Part shown: positions 1 through 9,227 of the stretch, piece after piece
How the letters are laid out: every line of letters starts with the position of its first letter
Numbering within the stretch: position 1 is the stretch's first letter
Assembly (NCBI GenBank): GCA_001898465.1
Contig: MKTX01000005.1
Location: 124,001 to 188,000, forward strand
DNA length: 64,000 nt
Direction: 5' to 3'
Source: Sphingobacteriales bacterium 39-19
GTDB taxonomy: Bacteria > Bacteroidota > Bacteroidia > Chitinophagales > Chitinophagaceae
Notes under the pieces: generated by a model
The model's input: the letters and a program-made list of their open reading frames with translations, nothing else
Database searches by the model: none
Told to the model about the DNA's origin: nothing
Made by a program: the position numbers and the translations under genes

Positions 1-1
1 G

Positions 2-958
2 TATAAAAATCAGGCACGCTTGTCCGATGCACGCATTGAAAGCAGCAAGCAACAGTTAGCTGTTCGTCAAGCTGAATTAAAAAGAAGTGTAAAGGAGGTT
101 TATTACCAACTGGTCTATCTAAAGCTAAGGCGCTTGTTATTAAGCGCCCAGGATACCTTGTATGCCAATCTTGTGAAAGCAAGTGATCTGCGCTATAGAA
201 CCGGGGAAAGCACGTTGCTTGAAAAGACAACGTCTGAAACACAATTCCTTGAAGTAAAAAACAGTCTTGTACAAAATGCTGCGGACATTAACATTGCCCA
301 ACAGCAATTACAAACACTGCTGCAGGTAACGGAACCTGTTACCGTTTCCGATACGGCATTCAACAGGAAGGAAACAACGATGTTTGTTGACAGTGTTGCT
401 TTAGCACAAACTCCTTATCTCCGCTTTTATCAACAACAAATTGAAGTAAACAAGAGAGAAACAGAACTGCAGCAGTCCAAAAGGTTACCCGATTTTATCC
501 TTGGCTATATCAATCAATCATACCGGGGCTATATGAATGTCAACGGAGTGGAACGAAAATTTTCCGGCACGGATCGTTTCCACGGTTTCCAGTTGGGTGT
601 GGCAATACCTATTCTTCCCTCTGATTATAAGGCAAGGATTACCGCCTCTAAAATCAATGAGCAGATTGCAACGACCAATTTTCAATATCAACAGGTTAAT
701 CTGCAAAGTCGCCTGAGAGTACTGATTTTTCAGTATCAGAAATATAAAAGTGCCCTTGACTATTATGAAACGAGTGCTTTGCCACATGCCTATCTGCTGA
801 TCAAAAATGCGGAACGGGCTTTCCGGAGTGGAGAAATTCCTTACATACAATATCAGCAAAATCTGACACTGGCCATTAAGATTAAGACGGATTACCTGGA
901 GGCAATGAACCAGTTTAACCAAACCATTTTATCCATTGAATACCTACTCGGCAATTAA
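2..958 (+). CDS. TolC-like outer-membrane efflux domain, 5' end outside window
   Basis: The reading frame is open from the left edge of the window, so only the C-terminal part (about 318 residues) is visible. It shows the long amphipathic helices and repeated Gln/Asn-rich coiled-coil pattern of TolC/CusC-family outer-membrane channels, and it ends with an NQTILSIEYLLGN tail. In Bacteroidota this domain is often the C-terminal third of a CzcA/CusA RND pump fused to TolC. The lack of any start signal here fits either that fusion or a separate TolC protein. The periplasmic adaptor follows 21 bases downstream, as in an RND efflux operon. By family knowledge it forms the exit duct for metal ions across the outer membrane. 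Whether it is fused to the pump cannot be decided from this window. Confidence 0.8.
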   Translation, partial: YKNQARLSDARIESSKQQLAVRQAELKRSVKEVYYQLVYLKLRRLLLSAQDTLYANLVKASDLRYRTGESTLLEKTTSETQFLEVKNSLVQNAADINIAQQQLQTLLQVTEPVTVSDTAFNRKETTMFVDSVALAQTPYLRFYQQQIEVNKRETELQQSKRLPDFILGYINQSYRGYMNVNGVERKFSGTDRFHGFQLGVAIPILPSDYKARITASKINEQIATTNFQYQQVNLQSRLRVLIFQYQKYKSALDYYETSALPHAYLLIKNAERAFRSGEIPYIQYQQNLTLAIKIKTDYLEAMNQFNQTILSIEYLLGN

Positions 959-979
959 GTTTTCAAACTCAAATAAAAA

Positions 980-2158
980 ATGATAATGAAAAGTTCTTTA
1001 ATTATAAGCATGTTAATGGTTGCAGTCTTCCTGATGGCAAGCTGTGGTAATACCAATAAGCAAGAAACGAAAGTTGAAGCAGAAACGAAAGATTCTGTTA
1101 TTGTAAAAGATGAAGTTGTGTTAACAACGGAACAATACAAGGTAGCAGAAATCAAAATAGGCATCGTAGAACAGCGTAATCTAAGCAGCCTCGTTAAAGT
1201 TAATGGCGTGTTGGATGTGCCACCGCAAAATGCGGTGTCGGTTTCCGCTCCAATGGGAGGTTATTTAAGAAGTTCTGGATTACTACCAGGACAAGCAGTA
1301 CACAAAGGGCAGGTGCTTGCTGTTATCGAAAATCCGGAGTTTGTTGATATGCAGCAAGAATACCTGGAAAGCAAAAGCAGAATGATTTTTTTGGAGCAGG
1401 AATTAAAACGCCAACAGGAATTACGCAAGGAAGATGTGAATGCTGCCAAAACACTTCAACAAGTTTCGTCCGAGTATAATATGATGGTTGCAAAAATGGC
1501 AGGGCTTCGTCAAAAGCTGGCACTTATTGGTATTAATGCCAACTCGCTTACACCGGGAAAAATTGCCCGTACTGCCAATTTGTATTCTCCCATCAATGGC
1601 TTTGTCACTGCAAGCAATGTCAACAGAGGCAAATATGTGGCACCTACAGATGTGTTATTTGAGCTTTCCAATAAAAGCGACATGCATCTGGTATTGAACG
1701 TCTTTGAGAAAGACGTGCGCCAACTACGAGTAGGACTTCCCATACGGTTTGCTTTAGCTAACGAAACCGAGTATAATAGGCAAGCCACTGTTTATTTAAT
1801 TGGCAAGGCTACGAGTGCAGACGGCACCATACCGGTACACTGCCATTTGCCTTCATCAACTGATCCTTCCCTGTTGCCCGGCATGTATGTAAAGGCATTG
1901 ATTGAAACCCGCACGGATAATGTAAATGCGTTGCCTATAGAAGCAGTAGTAGAGTCAGATGGCAAAAACTACATTTTTGTTCAAAAAGATACTGCCCAAG
2001 GCACAGTCAATTTCAAGATGATCCCTGTGGTGAAAGGAACGGAAGAAGGCGGATATGTCGCTGTTACATTTCCGGAAGGGTTTGACGCTTCTGCCGCTCG
2101 GATTGTAGTGAAAGGTGCGTATGCTGTTTTATCTGCTATGAAAAATGTAGAAGAATAG
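980..2158 (+). CDS. RND efflux periplasmic adaptor (CzcB/CusB type), lipoprotein
   Basis: This protein of about 390 residues starts with a hydrophobic signal ending in a lipobox (FLMASC, Cys at about residue 22), so it is probably a lipoprotein. The middle shows the HlyD/CzcB fold: a biotinyl-lipoyl-like segment (SAPMGGYLRSSGLLPGQ), a coiled-coil hairpin at about residues 125-185, and a second lipoyl half (NLYSPINGFVTASNVNRG). Beta-barrel and membrane-proximal domains follow. It has no CPMHP metal-binding domain, unlike the copper adaptors near 21-23 kb. It would link an inner-membrane RND pump to the TolC-like domain encoded just upstream. ATG codons at 980 and 986 are both possible starts; 986 gives MKSSLII, a cleaner signal peptide. 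Confidence 0.88.
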   Translation: MIMKSSLIISMLMVAVFLMASCGNTNKQETKVEAETKDSVIVKDEVVLTTEQYKVAEIKIGIVEQRNLSSLVKVNGVLDVPPQNAVSVSAPMGGYLRSSGLLPGQAVHKGQVLAVIENPEFVDMQQEYLESKSRMIFLEQELKRQQELRKEDVNAAKTLQQVSSEYNMMVAKMAGLRQKLALIGINANSLTPGKIARTANLYSPINGFVTASNVNRGKYVAPTDVLFELSNKSDMHLVLNVFEKDVRQLRVGLPIRFALANETEYNRQATVYLIGKATSADGTIPVHCHLPSSTDPSLLPGMYVKALIETRTDNVNALPIEAVVESDGKNYIFVQKDTAQGTVNFKMIPVVKGTEEGGYVAVTFPEGFDASAARIVVKGAYAVLSAMKNVEE

Positions 2159-2190
2159 CACCTACAAAGCATATTAAATGAAAAGCCAAT

Positions 2191-2270
2191 CCCCGGTAGT
2201 TTAAACGTAAAACTATTTTAATGTCATTCAATGATATTCTAATAATCAGGAGGTCATTCTCCTGCCGGGG
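2191..2270 (+). promoter_or_regulatory. Structured leader of the TonB receptor gene
   Basis: An outer pair CCCCGG (2191-2196) and CCGGGG (2265-2270) encloses a perfect hairpin CAGGAG-gtcatt-CTCCTG (2247-2264). The structure sits immediately before the ATG chosen for the receptor at 2287. It could be a leader hairpin that controls translation or transcription. The CAGGAG...CCTGCC string recalls the B12 box of cobalamin riboswitches, but the other conserved blocks are absent. Confidence 0.4.
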
Positions 2271-2286
2271 ACCACAAAAAAAGAGA

Positions 2287-4728
2287 ATGAAAGCTATCCC
2301 TGTTTATTGTTGTATACTACTGGCTTCTTTTGGGTTTACAATTAAAACCTATGCCCAAGACACTACGGTCAAAGCATCCTACAAAACGCAAAAAAAGGAA
2401 AAAGTACTGCTGTCTGGCAAAATCATCAATGGCCAAACAGGCGAACCTTTAGCAAGTGCCTCAATTTATTTTCCTGATTTAAGAATGGGAGCCACTTCTG
2501 ATACACTGGGTGTATATACAATAAAAAATCTTCCTCAAGGCCGATATTTGGTAGAGGTTAGTTTTCTTGGTTTTAGTTCTATATTGGAATCCGTTCATTT
2601 GCAGGGAAATGTTCAGAAAGATTTTGCCCTGTCTCCAACTTATGCCGAAGTTGAAAATGTAACGATTACAGGTGTTTCTGCTGCTACATCTGTAAAGCGA
2701 ACGCCAATACCTGTAAATATTATACGGCAGCAGGAATTAAACCGGGGAACGTCCACCAATCTCATAGATGCGCTGACAAAAACTCCAGGTGTCGCTCAGG
2801 TGTCCACAGGTGCCGCTATTTCAAAACCCTTTATCCGGGGATTGGGTTATAACCGGGTAGTGGTAGTAAACGATGGCATACGCCAGGAAGGCCAGCAATG
2901 GGGAGATGAACACGGTGTTGAAATTGACGAATATAATGTTAGCCGGGCAGAAGTTTTAAAAGGCCCTGCGTCTCTAATGTATGGCAGTGACGCATTAGCG
3001 GGTGTCATCAACTTCATATCCATCGTTCCGGTAGCCGAAGGCACAGTGAAAGGCAATTTGTTCGGCAACTATCAAACGAATAACAGGCAACGCGGCCTAC
3101 ATGGAGATATTAGCGGAAACACCAACGGATTTATTTGGGGTGCATATGGCTCTTATAAGGTGGCGGCGGACTACAAAAACAATTATGATGGTTATGTTTT
3201 CAATTCAAAATTCAACGAAAGGAATTTTGGTGCTTACGCAGGACTGAACAAAACCTGGGGCTTTACGCATTGGTACATTTCTCAATTCAACCAGCGGGTA
3301 GGATTGATTGAGGGCGAAAGAGACAGCACCACCGGCAATTTCTCTAAAATCGTGAATAATAATGGAATGGAAGACGTAGTGCTGGCAACTGCAAAAGATT
3401 TCCGTTCTACTGAACCATATCATCCTTATCAGCAAATCAAGCACTTTAAAATTGCCGCTGACAACAACTTTCATTTAGGCAATAAACGGCTTACCCTTAC
3501 CCTTGCTTATCAACGAAATCAACGACAGGAATTTGGCAATGTGCTCTCCCCTAAAGAAAGGGCTTTATACTTTGATTTACATACCATTAACTATAATTTT
3601 CAATTTCATTTAGCTGAGAATGCTGGCTGGAAAACTTCCGTTGGTGTAAACGGAATGCAGCAAGAAAACAAAAATAGAGGAATGGAGGCGCTGATTCCGG
3701 AATACTCCTCATTTGATGTGGGGGTCTTTTTATACTCCCAGAAAAGAATGGAAAAGCTCACATTAAGTGGCGGTATCCGCTTTGACAACCGGTCAATTAA
3801 TTCCCAGGAACTACAAGACGCCGGCGTGGTGAAATTTGAAAAGTTTAGGAAAAACTTCTTTAATATTTCAGGCAGTGCAGGGCTAAGTTATGAAGCGTCA
3901 AAAGCGGTTACTCTAAAATACAATATAGCAAGAGGTTTCAGGGCACCAAGCATCCCGGAACTCTCCAGTAATGGTGCGCATGAAGGTACAAACCGCTACG
4001 AGTATGGAGAGCAAGACTTAAAATCAGAAACCAGTTTTCAGATTGATGGCGGCATAGAAGTAACGTCACCGCACGTGGTATTTTCAGCTAATGTCTTCTA
4101 TAACGGCCTCAAGAATTTTATTTATTACCGACGATTAAGTTCCTCTTTTGGAAGTGATTCAATTATCATAAATGGCACAGAACAATTTTTTGCCTTTCGA
4201 TTTGATCAAAACAAGACAAGCCTATTTGGTTCTGAATTTAGTATTGACATTCATCCGCACCCTTTGGATTGGTTACACATTGAAAGTGTTTTTTCCCATG
4301 TAAGAGGAAGACTGAATCAGGAACAAGACGGCAGCAGAAATCTTCCTTTCATCCCCGCTACAAGATTAATAAATGTACTGAAAGGAGAATTTGCAAAAAA
4401 GAATAAAAACTTCAAAAATGCTTACGCAAAAATAGAATTAGACAACTCCTTTGCCCAGAACAACCCTTTTACAGGGTTTAACACAGAAACAAGCACGTCT
4501 GGCTATTCCATATTAAACGCTGGTTTGGGAGGTGATGTGCTAAGCAAAGATCGGACTTTATTTAGCTTGTATTTGTCCGCCAACAATATTGCGAATGTCA
4601 CCTATCAAAATCATTTGAGCCGATTGAAATATACAGCGGTAAACAATGTAACTGGCAGAAGGGGAGTATATAACATGGGGCGGAATTTTAGTATAAAAGT
4701 GAATGTTCCCCTCACATTTAAAAAATGA
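2287..4728 (+). CDS. TonB-dependent outer-membrane receptor with carboxypeptidase-like N-domain
   Basis: The product has 813 residues and a signal peptide (MKAIPVYCCILLASFGF..YAQ). After it comes a CarboxypepD_reg-like domain (about residues 35-115, VLLSGKIINGQTGEPLASASIYF). Then comes the plug (TPIPVNIIRQQELNRG ... PFIRGLGYNRVVVVNDGIRQEGQQW) and a 22-strand type barrel ending in an aromatic-rich tail (FSIKVNVPLTFKK). I chose ATG 2287 over the in-frame ATG at 2221 because only 2287 puts the signal peptide at the N-terminus and leaves the leader hairpin untranslated. TonB receptors import chelated metals or siderophores. Here the gene lies between an RND metal pump and hisD, so a metal or metallophore ligand is likely, but the substrate is unknown. 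The QEGQQWGDEHGVEID segment is common in putative zinc/copper receptors of this phylum. Confidence 0.88.
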   Translation: MKAIPVYCCILLASFGFTIKTYAQDTTVKASYKTQKKEKVLLSGKIINGQTGEPLASASIYFPDLRMGATSDTLGVYTIKNLPQGRYLVEVSFLGFSSILESVHLQGNVQKDFALSPTYAEVENVTITGVSAATSVKRTPIPVNIIRQQELNRGTSTNLIDALTKTPGVAQVSTGAAISKPFIRGLGYNRVVVVNDGIRQEGQQWGDEHGVEIDEYNVSRAEVLKGPASLMYGSDALAGVINFISIVPVAEGTVKGNLFGNYQTNNRQRGLHGDISGNTNGFIWGAYGSYKVAADYKNNYDGYVFNSKFNERNFGAYAGLNKTWGFTHWYISQFNQRVGLIEGERDSTTGNFSKIVNNNGMEDVVLATAKDFRSTEPYHPYQQIKHFKIAADNNFHLGNKRLTLTLAYQRNQRQEFGNVLSPKERALYFDLHTINYNFQFHLAENAGWKTSVGVNGMQQENKNRGMEALIPEYSSFDVGVFLYSQKRMEKLTLSGGIRFDNRSINSQELQDAGVVKFEKFRKNFFNISGSAGLSYEASKAVTLKYNIARGFRAPSIPELSSNGAHEGTNRYEYGEQDLKSETSFQIDGGIEVTSPHVVFSANVFYNGLKNFIYYRRLSSSFGSDSIIINGTEQFFAFRFDQNKTSLFGSEFSIDIHPHPLDWLHIESVFSHVRGRLNQEQDGSRNLPFIPATRLINVLKGEFAKKNKNFKNAYAKIELDNSFAQNNPFTGFNTETSTSGYSILNAGLGGDVLSKDRTLFSLYLSANNIANVTYQNHLSRLKYTAVNNVTGRRGVYNMGRNFSIKVNVPLTFKK

Positions 4729-4794
4729 TTTGATGTGAGTGTGCGGGATGTTTTTTGGTTGAAAATATTAATGGTTACGCTTATTGAGGCAAAT

Positions 4795-6078
4795 ATGAAA
4801 GTATATAAGAGAATAACTTCTGACGATCTCAGAAGTCTTGTCGTCAGGCCTGTTACAAGTTTAGCTGAATTGGAGGCAAAAGTCAACCCAATAGTAAGCG
4901 CCGTTAGGGAGCAAGGTGATGCGGCCATCCGACACTTTACAAGAGAATTTGATCAGGTGGAATTGAACTCATTAGAAGTTACAACTGAGGAAAAAATCCA
5001 AGGACCATCACAATTGGATGAAAGCTTAAAAGGTGCAATCAAACAGGCAAAAGAAAATATTCAACGCTTTCACGAGGCGCAAAGAGAAAAACAAGTTGAT
5101 ATAGAGACCATGCTGGGTGTTCATTGCTGGAGACAATCTGTTCCCATAAAAAAGGTGGGGCTTTACATTCCTGGTGGCAATGCGCCTTTGTTTTCTACGG
5201 TTCTTATGTTAGCCGTTCCTGCAATGGTGGCAGGATGTTCGGAAATTATCATCTGTACACCGCCGCAAAAAGACGGAACCATACACCCTGCCATACTGTA
5301 TGCGGCGGAAATTTCTGAGGTGCACCGGATATTTAAAATAGGCGGAGCGCAAGCCATTGCTGCAATGGCCTATGGAACTGAAACTGTTCCCCAGGTATTT
5401 AAAATATTTGGACCGGGTAACCAATATGTAGCTGCCGCTAAACAGTTGGTAAATAGAGATGGGATAGCCATCGATTTATTTGCAGGTCCTTCCGAGGTTT
5501 TAATCCTTGCAGACGACAGCGCAAACCCTGCCTTTGTAGCAGCGGATCTGCTTGCGCAGGCAGAACACGGGACAGACAGCCACTGTTTATTGGTAACAAC
5601 GTCAAACGCTTTATTGTATCAGGTTCAGCTTCAGATTGAGAAACAGCTAACATCTCTTTCAGGAAACAGACACTTACAAAAATCAGTAGATAACTTCTGC
5701 TTGGTTTTGGTGAAAGATATGGAAGATGGCATTGCACTGAGTAATTTATATGCACCCGAGCATTTAATTATTTCAACACATAATGCAATGGGCATTTCAA
5801 GCAAAGTAGAAAATGCTGGTTCGGTATTTATTGGGCATCATACGCCAGTGTCCCTTGGTGATTATGCTTCGGGAACCAACCATACGCTGCCCACAAACGG
5901 TTCAGCGGTGGCATATAGCGGGGTTTCCCTGGACAGCTTTCTCAAAAAGATCACCTTTCAGCAAGCAACAGTACAAGGCTTACAAAATATTGGTGGTATT
6001 GTCACGCAAATGGCAATTGCGGAACAATTGCCTGCACATGCAAATGCTGTGGCGGTCAGGCTCAAGAGTGGAGAATGA
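4795..6078 (+). CDS. hisD: Histidinol dehydrogenase
   Basis: This 427-residue protein has the normal HisD length. It shows the signature GPSEVLILADDSANPAFVAA followed by DLLAQAEHGTDS. It also has YIPGGNAPLFSTVLM, APEHLII, GDYASGTNH and a C-terminal AHANAVAVRL. The Gln and His of AQAEHG, the Asp of GDY and the His of AHANAV correspond to the zinc ligands of the family. The enzyme oxidises L-histidinol to L-histidine with two NAD+ in the last steps of histidine synthesis. ATG 4795 is chosen because it begins the conserved region; the in-frame GTG-type extension upstream is not HisD-like. No other his gene is present. The gene sits between a TonB receptor and a metal ATPase, so it probably serves metal handling and not a his operon. 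The active-site residues look intact. Confidence 0.95.
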   Translation: MKVYKRITSDDLRSLVVRPVTSLAELEAKVNPIVSAVREQGDAAIRHFTREFDQVELNSLEVTTEEKIQGPSQLDESLKGAIKQAKENIQRFHEAQREKQVDIETMLGVHCWRQSVPIKKVGLYIPGGNAPLFSTVLMLAVPAMVAGCSEIIICTPPQKDGTIHPAILYAAEISEVHRIFKIGGAQAIAAMAYGTETVPQVFKIFGPGNQYVAAAKQLVNRDGIAIDLFAGPSEVLILADDSANPAFVAADLLAQAEHGTDSHCLLVTTSNALLYQVQLQIEKQLTSLSGNRHLQKSVDNFCLVLVKDMEDGIALSNLYAPEHLIISTHNAMGISSKVENAGSVFIGHHTPVSLGDYASGTNHTLPTNGSAVAYSGVSLDSFLKKITFQQATVQGLQNIGGIVTQMAIAEQLPAHANAVAVRLKSGE

Positions 6079-6136
6079 TTAGCGTTTGGACAGCACGATG
6101 CTTATTCAGTTTGATTTAACCTTTATACTATTTATC

Positions 6137-7978
6137 ATGAATTACGCTCAAACCTTTTTCTCCCGCCAATTTCTCTGGGAAATCGTTAGAATCCTAACCG
6201 TAGGAATAGCCAGCCTTTTATACTATTTGAATCTGATCCCGCTTCCTGTTTTATTAGCCGCAATGGCTTTTGGCCTTTATTCGCTGGTACAGACAGCCGC
6301 AAGCGATCTTATCCGAGAGCGAAAAATAGGAACCGAACTGTTTATTACCATTGCCGTAGTTATTTCCGTCCTCGGCAAGGAGTATTTGGCAGGCTCTGTT
6401 GTATTAATGATTATCCTTATTGCCGAATACATCGCCAGTGCTAGCGGTGAGCGGGCAAGAGCTTCCATTAAGGAATTGATTGGCTCTGTTCCCAAAACGG
6501 CTATTGTAAAAAGAGGTGATAAAGAAGAGACAGTTCCAATTGATGACCTGAAAGTTGGCGATATAATTCTTGTAAAAGCAGGAGAAAAAATTCCTGTTGA
6601 TGGGAAAATAATGAATGGCTCCGGCTCCGTTAACCAGGCTCCTATTACCGGCGAGAGTGTGCCCCAGGAGAAGATAGCGGGGAGTGATGTTTTTGCAGGA
6701 ACAATAGTTGAACTGGGAGCACTGGATATTCAGATGACGAAAGCAGGGAAAGACACTGTTTTTTCGCGCATAATTTCTCTGGTTGAAGAAGCTGAAAGCC
6801 AGCAAGCGCCTATCGAAAAATTTACAGACAAAGTGGCCTCTTATCTTATTCCCATTGTATTCGTTTTTGTGGGTGTCGTGTATTTCTTCACCCGCGATGT
6901 TAGGATGGTTATTGCATTGCTCATATTCATGTCACCCGCAGAATTAGGCTTAGCCACTCCCCTTGTAACTATTGCAGCTATTGCCCGTGCTGCACGGGAA
7001 GGCATTCTTGTAAAAGGAGGACTTTTTTTAGAGGAACTGGCAAAAGTTACCACGATTGTTTTTGATAAAACTGGAACGCTCACGGTTGGAAGTCCCACCG
7101 TTAACAGTATTGAAATCATTGATAAAAAATATACCGAGAGCGAGTTGGTGCAACTAGCGGCGGCTGCCGACCGGCGTTCCAGCCACCCGTTGGCAAAAGC
7201 AATTTTGAACTATGCTGGAAAGTCAAATTTATCGTTTGGAAATCCTACGCAGTTTGAAGTAATCAAAGGAAGGGGGATTAGTGCAGTTGTTGATGGCAAA
7301 TTACTTTTCTTAGGCAATAAGGCTTTAATGGAAGACCGTGGCGTATCGGTACTAAGGGCTACGAATAACTTAACCGACACCTCCATTTTCCTTGCAATAG
7401 ACAATAAGCTTGCAGGTATCTTCTATGTTTCGGATGCTATACGTGAAGGCGCTAAAGAAATGGTTGAAGAATTAAGAAAAGGAGGAGTGCCCAATATCCT
7501 TATGCTGACCGGCGACAATCCCGAAACGGCCAAGCATGTCTCCGAACAGGTAGGTATCTCAGAATATAGAGCCAACTTACTACCCGAAGATAAAATCAAA
7601 ATGGTTCGGGAACTACAGGGGAAGGGCAATAAAGTAGCGATGGTTGGTGACGGTATTAATGATGCCCCGGCTTTGGTACAGGCTAACATTGGCATCGCTA
7701 TGGGCGCTATGGGAACCGAAGCGGCAATGGAAGCAGCCGATATTGTGTTGATGCAGGACAAATTGGAAAAAATAGCCAGGGCAAGAGCGATTAGTAAAAG
7801 AGCTTTTCGCACCATCAAAGAAAACATTATCGTTGGTGTTGGCGTGGTACATGTGGTTGGAATTACGCTTGTATTACTCAAAATACTTGGGCCTGTGGAA
7901 GCGGCGGCCATACATTTGTTGCCTGACACACTGGTATTCCTGAATTCTATTAAATTATTACGAGTAAAAATCAATTAA
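6137..7978 (+). CDS. P1B-type metal ATPase with SPA motif and no cysteine
   Basis: This is a heavy-metal P-type ATPase of about 613 residues. It has the actuator motif TGES, the phosphorylation motif DKTGTLT (Asp at about 310), the P1B-specific HP dipeptide (SSHPLAK), TGDNPET and GDGINDAPAL. It has no N-terminal HMA domain. The transmembrane metal site normally CPC/CPH/SPC reads SPAELGLATP (Ser at about 266), and I find no cysteine anywhere in the protein. The last membrane segment, HLLPDTLVFLNSIKLL, recalls the HEGG..LNSLRLL region of P1B-4 (Co/Fe/Zn) pumps. It follows hisD closely. ATG 6098 is an alternative start giving 13 more residues. A role in divalent metal export is inferred; the ion is unknown. 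Confidence 0.85.
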   Translation: MNYAQTFFSRQFLWEIVRILTVGIASLLYYLNLIPLPVLLAAMAFGLYSLVQTAASDLIRERKIGTELFITIAVVISVLGKEYLAGSVVLMIILIAEYIASASGERARASIKELIGSVPKTAIVKRGDKEETVPIDDLKVGDIILVKAGEKIPVDGKIMNGSGSVNQAPITGESVPQEKIAGSDVFAGTIVELGALDIQMTKAGKDTVFSRIISLVEEAESQQAPIEKFTDKVASYLIPIVFVFVGVVYFFTRDVRMVIALLIFMSPAELGLATPLVTIAAIARAAREGILVKGGLFLEELAKVTTIVFDKTGTLTVGSPTVNSIEIIDKKYTESELVQLAAAADRRSSHPLAKAILNYAGKSNLSFGNPTQFEVIKGRGISAVVDGKLLFLGNKALMEDRGVSVLRATNNLTDTSIFLAIDNKLAGIFYVSDAIREGAKEMVEELRKGGVPNILMLTGDNPETAKHVSEQVGISEYRANLLPEDKIKMVRELQGKGNKVAMVGDGINDAPALVQANIGIAMGAMGTEAAMEAADIVLMQDKLEKIARARAISKRAFRTIKENIIVGVGVVHVVGITLVLLKILGPVEAAAIHLLPDTLVFLNSIKLLRVKIN

Positions 7979-8008
7979 ACGGTTTATTAATTTTAAAAAT
8001 CAACAAAA

Positions 8009-8422
8009 ATGAAAAGAATCAAAACAATCATTGCCTCATTCGCCATTATGTTTGCTGGTTTATCTTCAGCATCTGCTCAACATTCTCACGATGCTCCACA
8101 TGGAGGAACACTGCAAGAGGCCGGTGGTTATCACATCGAGATGGTAAAAACCAAAGACACACTTAGTTTTTATGTAATGGATGGTAGTAATAAAACCATT
8201 TCTAAAGCAGTAACTGGTAGCCTTCAATTTGAATTCAGCAACAAGACCAAGTCTACCACTAAACTTGTTTCCTGTAAAGCAGGTGGCTTATGCACACCGC
8301 TTCCAAAAGCAAACATTTTTGAATATTGTACGGCGACGTTTAAGGTAGACGGCAAAACATTTTCAACAAAATTCAAAAACTCAGTTTCCGATGCTCAAAA
8401 AGCGCATGGACACGAACATTAA
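8009..8422 (+). CDS. Small secreted protein with His-rich ends
   Basis: The product has 137 residues. A signal peptide (MKRIKTIIASFAIMFAGLSSASAQ) is followed by HSHDAPHGG and the C-terminus is HGHEH, so both ends of the mature protein could bind metal. The middle is probably a beta-rich periplasmic domain (YHIEMVKTKDTLSFYVMDGS) with two cysteines (SCKAGGLC). I do not recognise a named family with certainty. It lies 30 bases after the metal ATPase and 90 bases before hupE, so it may be a periplasmic metal-binding partner of either. Confidence 0.7.
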   Translation: MKRIKTIIASFAIMFAGLSSASAQHSHDAPHGGTLQEAGGYHIEMVKTKDTLSFYVMDGSNKTISKAVTGSLQFEFSNKTKSTTKLVSCKAGGLCTPLPKANIFEYCTATFKVDGKTFSTKFKNSVSDAQKAHGHEH

Positions 8423-8423
8423 T

Positions 8424-8441
8424 CAGCCTAGATTTAGGCTG
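8424..8441 (+). terminator. Short hairpin after the His-ended protein gene
   Basis: CAGCCTA-GATT-TAGGCTG is a perfect 7-bp stem one base after the stop codon. It is followed by GTGGTTTTGATTT, a weak U tract. It may partly terminate transcription or stabilise the mRNA 3' end before hupE. Confidence 0.45.
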
Positions 8442-8512
8442 TGGTTTTGATTTCGATTGCAGTGGCTTTCGCCTTCCACAGGCGGGAGAGAGCCCCTTAA
8501 AAAAATTAGACA

Positions 8513-9205
8513 ATGACTATAAAAAAAATATTGGCTGTTTTTATAACACTCCTTTGCTGCTGTATCTGGCAAACTGTTCAGGCACATGGAGTAGATGACG
8601 ACACTCAGGCGTTTCTGTCCGGCAATTCCGGAATTGCATTTGGGCCGTTTTTATACATTGGCGCCAAACACATGCTTACCGGGTATGATCACCTGCTATT
8701 CCTGGTCGGAGTAATATTTTTTCTGTATCGCACGAAAGAGATATTACTTTACGTAAGCTTCTTTACTATCGGACATAGCACGACCTTACTGTTAGGGGTG
8801 TTAGCCGATATGAGTGTCAACGCTTATCTTATCGACGCAATTATTGCACTTTCCATCGTGTATAAAGGTTTTGATAACCTTGGCGGTTTTAAGCGTTTCT
8901 TCGGAACACAACCCAATACCAAAGCTGCTGTTCTGATCTTCGGACTATTTCACGGATTTGGTCTTGCTACCAAATTACAGGAATTCAAATTTGACAGGGA
9001 TGGACTTGTTGCAAATTTGATCGGTTTTAATATAGGTGTGGAGATCGGCCAGTTTATCGCATTGGCGCTCGTGCTTTCTCTTATTGCTGTATGGCGAAAA
9101 AAACGCAGCTTCTTAAAATTTTCAACGCTTACGAACACATTGTTAATGGCGGCCGGATTCGCTTTACTGGGCTATCAATTAACCGGTTATTTTCTTTACC
9201 GCTAA
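8513..9205 (+). CDS. HupE/UreJ family membrane permease
   Basis: The product has 230 residues, with a cleavable signal (..CCCCIWQTVQAHG) and about six membrane segments. The family signature HMLTGYDHLLFLVGVIFF is followed by FFTIGHSTTLLLG, LIDAIIALSIVYKG and LIFGLFHGFGLATKL. The His and Asp of GYDHLLF and the His of GHS and FHGFG are the conserved polar residues of HupE/UreJ proteins, which are linked to nickel/cobalt uptake in hydrogenase and urease operons. No hydrogenase or urease genes are nearby, so its role here is probably in metal resistance or homeostasis. The next gene encodes a membrane anchor protein that accompanies HupE-like genes in proteobacterial metal loci. Confidence 0.85.
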   Translation: MTIKKILAVFITLLCCCIWQTVQAHGVDDDTQAFLSGNSGIAFGPFLYIGAKHMLTGYDHLLFLVGVIFFLYRTKEILLYVSFFTIGHSTTLLLGVLADMSVNAYLIDAIIALSIVYKGFDNLGGFKRFFGTQPNTKAAVLIFGLFHGFGLATKLQEFKFDRDGLVANLIGFNIGVEIGQFIALALVLSLIAVWRKKRSFLKFSTLTNTLLMAAGFALLGYQLTGYFLYR

Positions 9206-9227
9206 CTCAACTTAAACAAATAAAAAA

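Noticed and set aside
2240-2275. Cobalamin riboswitch upstream of the TonB receptor
   Set aside because: Only a B12-box-like CAGGAG..CCTGCC is present; the leader is too short and the other conserved blocks are missing.
7423-7974. Minus-strand open frame of 183 codons
   Set aside because: It is the antisense of the ATPase coding region, with low-complexity Ser/Thr/Ile sequence and no homologous features.
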